This document shows positions 63,315 through 64,000 of a DNA stretch of 64,000 nt, piece by piece. This stretch comes from a bacterium HR15 (GTDB taxonomy: Bacteria; Armatimonadota; Fimbriimonadia; Fimbriimonadales; GBS-DC): positions 1 through 64,000 of the forward strand of contig BEHR01000017.1 of NCBI GenBank assembly GCA_002898555.1, written 5' to 3'. The notes beneath the pieces are model-generated. The model did no database searches, was not told where the DNA came from, and was given only the letters and a program-made list of their open reading frames with translations. Positions within the stretch are counted from its first letter, which is position 1, and each line of letters begins with the position of its first letter. Both the position numbers and the translations under genes were made by a program.

Positions 63315-64000
63315 TTAGACAGCCCCCGATTCAGGGTGAGGGGAAAGAGCGTATTCCAGGCAGGCACAGCGGGTGGCAAGCCCAGCGTGCACCTGCTTCA
63401 GGATGAGGGAGCGTGCGCTGTCTGCCACCTCGTCGCTTATCTCCACGCCACGATTGAGCGGACCGGGATGCATCACCACGCAATCGGGGCGGGCACAGGC
63501 AAGGCGCTGCGCGTTAATTTGATAATCACGCCGATAGGCGTTCAGACTGGGCAACAGCCCCTGCTCCATCCGCTCTCTCTGCAGGCGCAGTGCCATCACC
63601 ACATCGGCATTCTGCAACGCCTCCTGCAAGCAGGGGGTGAGCGTTGCCCCAGGCAGGGTAGCGGCGGGCAGTAAGTTCGGTGGAGCACATAGCCACACCT
63701 CCGCGCCAACGCGGGTGAGCAAAATCAGGTTGGAGCGTGCCACGCGACTGTGTGCAATATCGCCCACAATCGCCACCTTGCGCCCTGCCAGCCAGTGCGA
63801 GGCAGGGTCCGGCATGCCAAAGTGAACCCACAAAGTGTAGAGGTCGAGCATTGCCTGCGTCGGATGCTCATGCGCGCCGTCGCCCGCGTTCAAAACGGGC
63901 ACAGACGACACACGCGCGGCAGCATGGGCAGCACCTGCTTCAGGATGACGAAGCACCACACCCACCACGCCCTGCGCACAGAGCGTGCGCACCGTGTCTG
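63315..64000 (-). CDS. pyrB: Aspartate carbamoyltransferase catalytic subunit, C-terminal part (N-terminus outside the window)
   Basis: About 228 residues are visible and the frame is open to base 64000. Motifs of the aspartate enzyme: VPVLNAGDGAHEHPTQAMLDLYT (split; HPTQ is the carbamoyl-phosphate region), GRKVAIVGDIAHSRVARSN, and VMHPGPLNRGVEIS with the HPGP motif that tells it from ornithine carbamoyltransferase. First committed step of pyrimidine synthesis. A pyrC neighbour would be expected but the sequence downstream is repeat DNA; the upstream neighbour is outside. Confidence 0.93.
   Translation of the reverse strand, partial: DTVRTLCAQGVVGVVLRHPEAGAAHAAARVSSVPVLNAGDGAHEHPTQAMLDLYTLWVHFGMPDPASHWLAGRKVAIVGDIAHSRVARSNLILLTRVGAEVWLCAPPNLLPAATLPGATLTPCLQEALQNADVVMALRLQRERMEQGLLPSLNAYRRDYQINAQRLACARPDCVVMHPGPLNRGVEISDEVADSARSLILKQVHAGLATRCACLEYALSPHPESGAV

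Overview
The window looks like chromosomal DNA of a diderm, moderately GC-rich, probably thermophilic bacterium, most likely of the Armatimonadota (Fimbriimonadales-like). This is an inference from gene content, not a database match. The clues are a Planctomycetes/Armatimonadota-type prepilin (13891-14670), secreted proteins ending in paired EF-hand/dockerin-like motifs (11830-12783, 26260-27507, 29375-32047, 32113-33237), HAF-type repeats, a CBM9 plus beta-barrel protein (59212-61245), and tmRNA-like sequence resembling thermophile versions.

Layout. 1-3835 (minus) is an RHS locus: a secreted lead protein, an RHS-core fragment, a small membrane protein and a second RHS fragment that leaves the window. 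3827-4232 is a regulatory module repeated at 48772-49180. 4450-11650 holds metabolism and information genes (M24 peptidase, TPR protein, argF, gltX) with a type II restriction-modification pair placed between argF and gltX. 11762-15700 is a plus-strand cluster: secreted dockerin protein, GntR/LacI-like regulator, prepilin and a six-hairpin glycosidase-like protein. 15863-26078 holds housekeeping and sugar genes (rmlB, amidinotransferase, MFS, Gfo/Idh/MocA, MDR dehydrogenase, trmFO, nuoG). 26260-33237 is a secretome stretch interrupted by a decayed insertion sequence, nested terminal repeats and a tmRNA-like RNA. 33271-38349 is an L-rhamnose catabolic pair (isomerase, aldolase/dehydrogenase) split by an ATPase plus TOPRIM/DUF4276-like pair that resembles a defence cassette. 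38357-42749 carries GT2, nrnA, truB and purH. 43140-48576 holds a secreted glycosidase, a CPBP protease and a large secreted metalloprotease.

49169-58217 is the most unusual part. The duplicated promoter module drives a secreted lead protein, followed by short orphan RHS-core fragments. Each fragment runs into a different C-terminal domain (one is a clear phospholipase A2 fold) and is followed by a small, often AT-rich membrane protein gene. This looks like an array of polymorphic-toxin C-termini with candidate immunity genes, built by recombination at conserved core blocks. 58187-64000 returns to core genes: recR, ybaB, a DUF5916-like protein, a sugar epimerase, a PhyH dioxygenase and a partial pyrB.

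Terminal inverted repeats of the type GAGGCTGTTCGAAAA, small elements and REP-like hairpins are scattered between genes.
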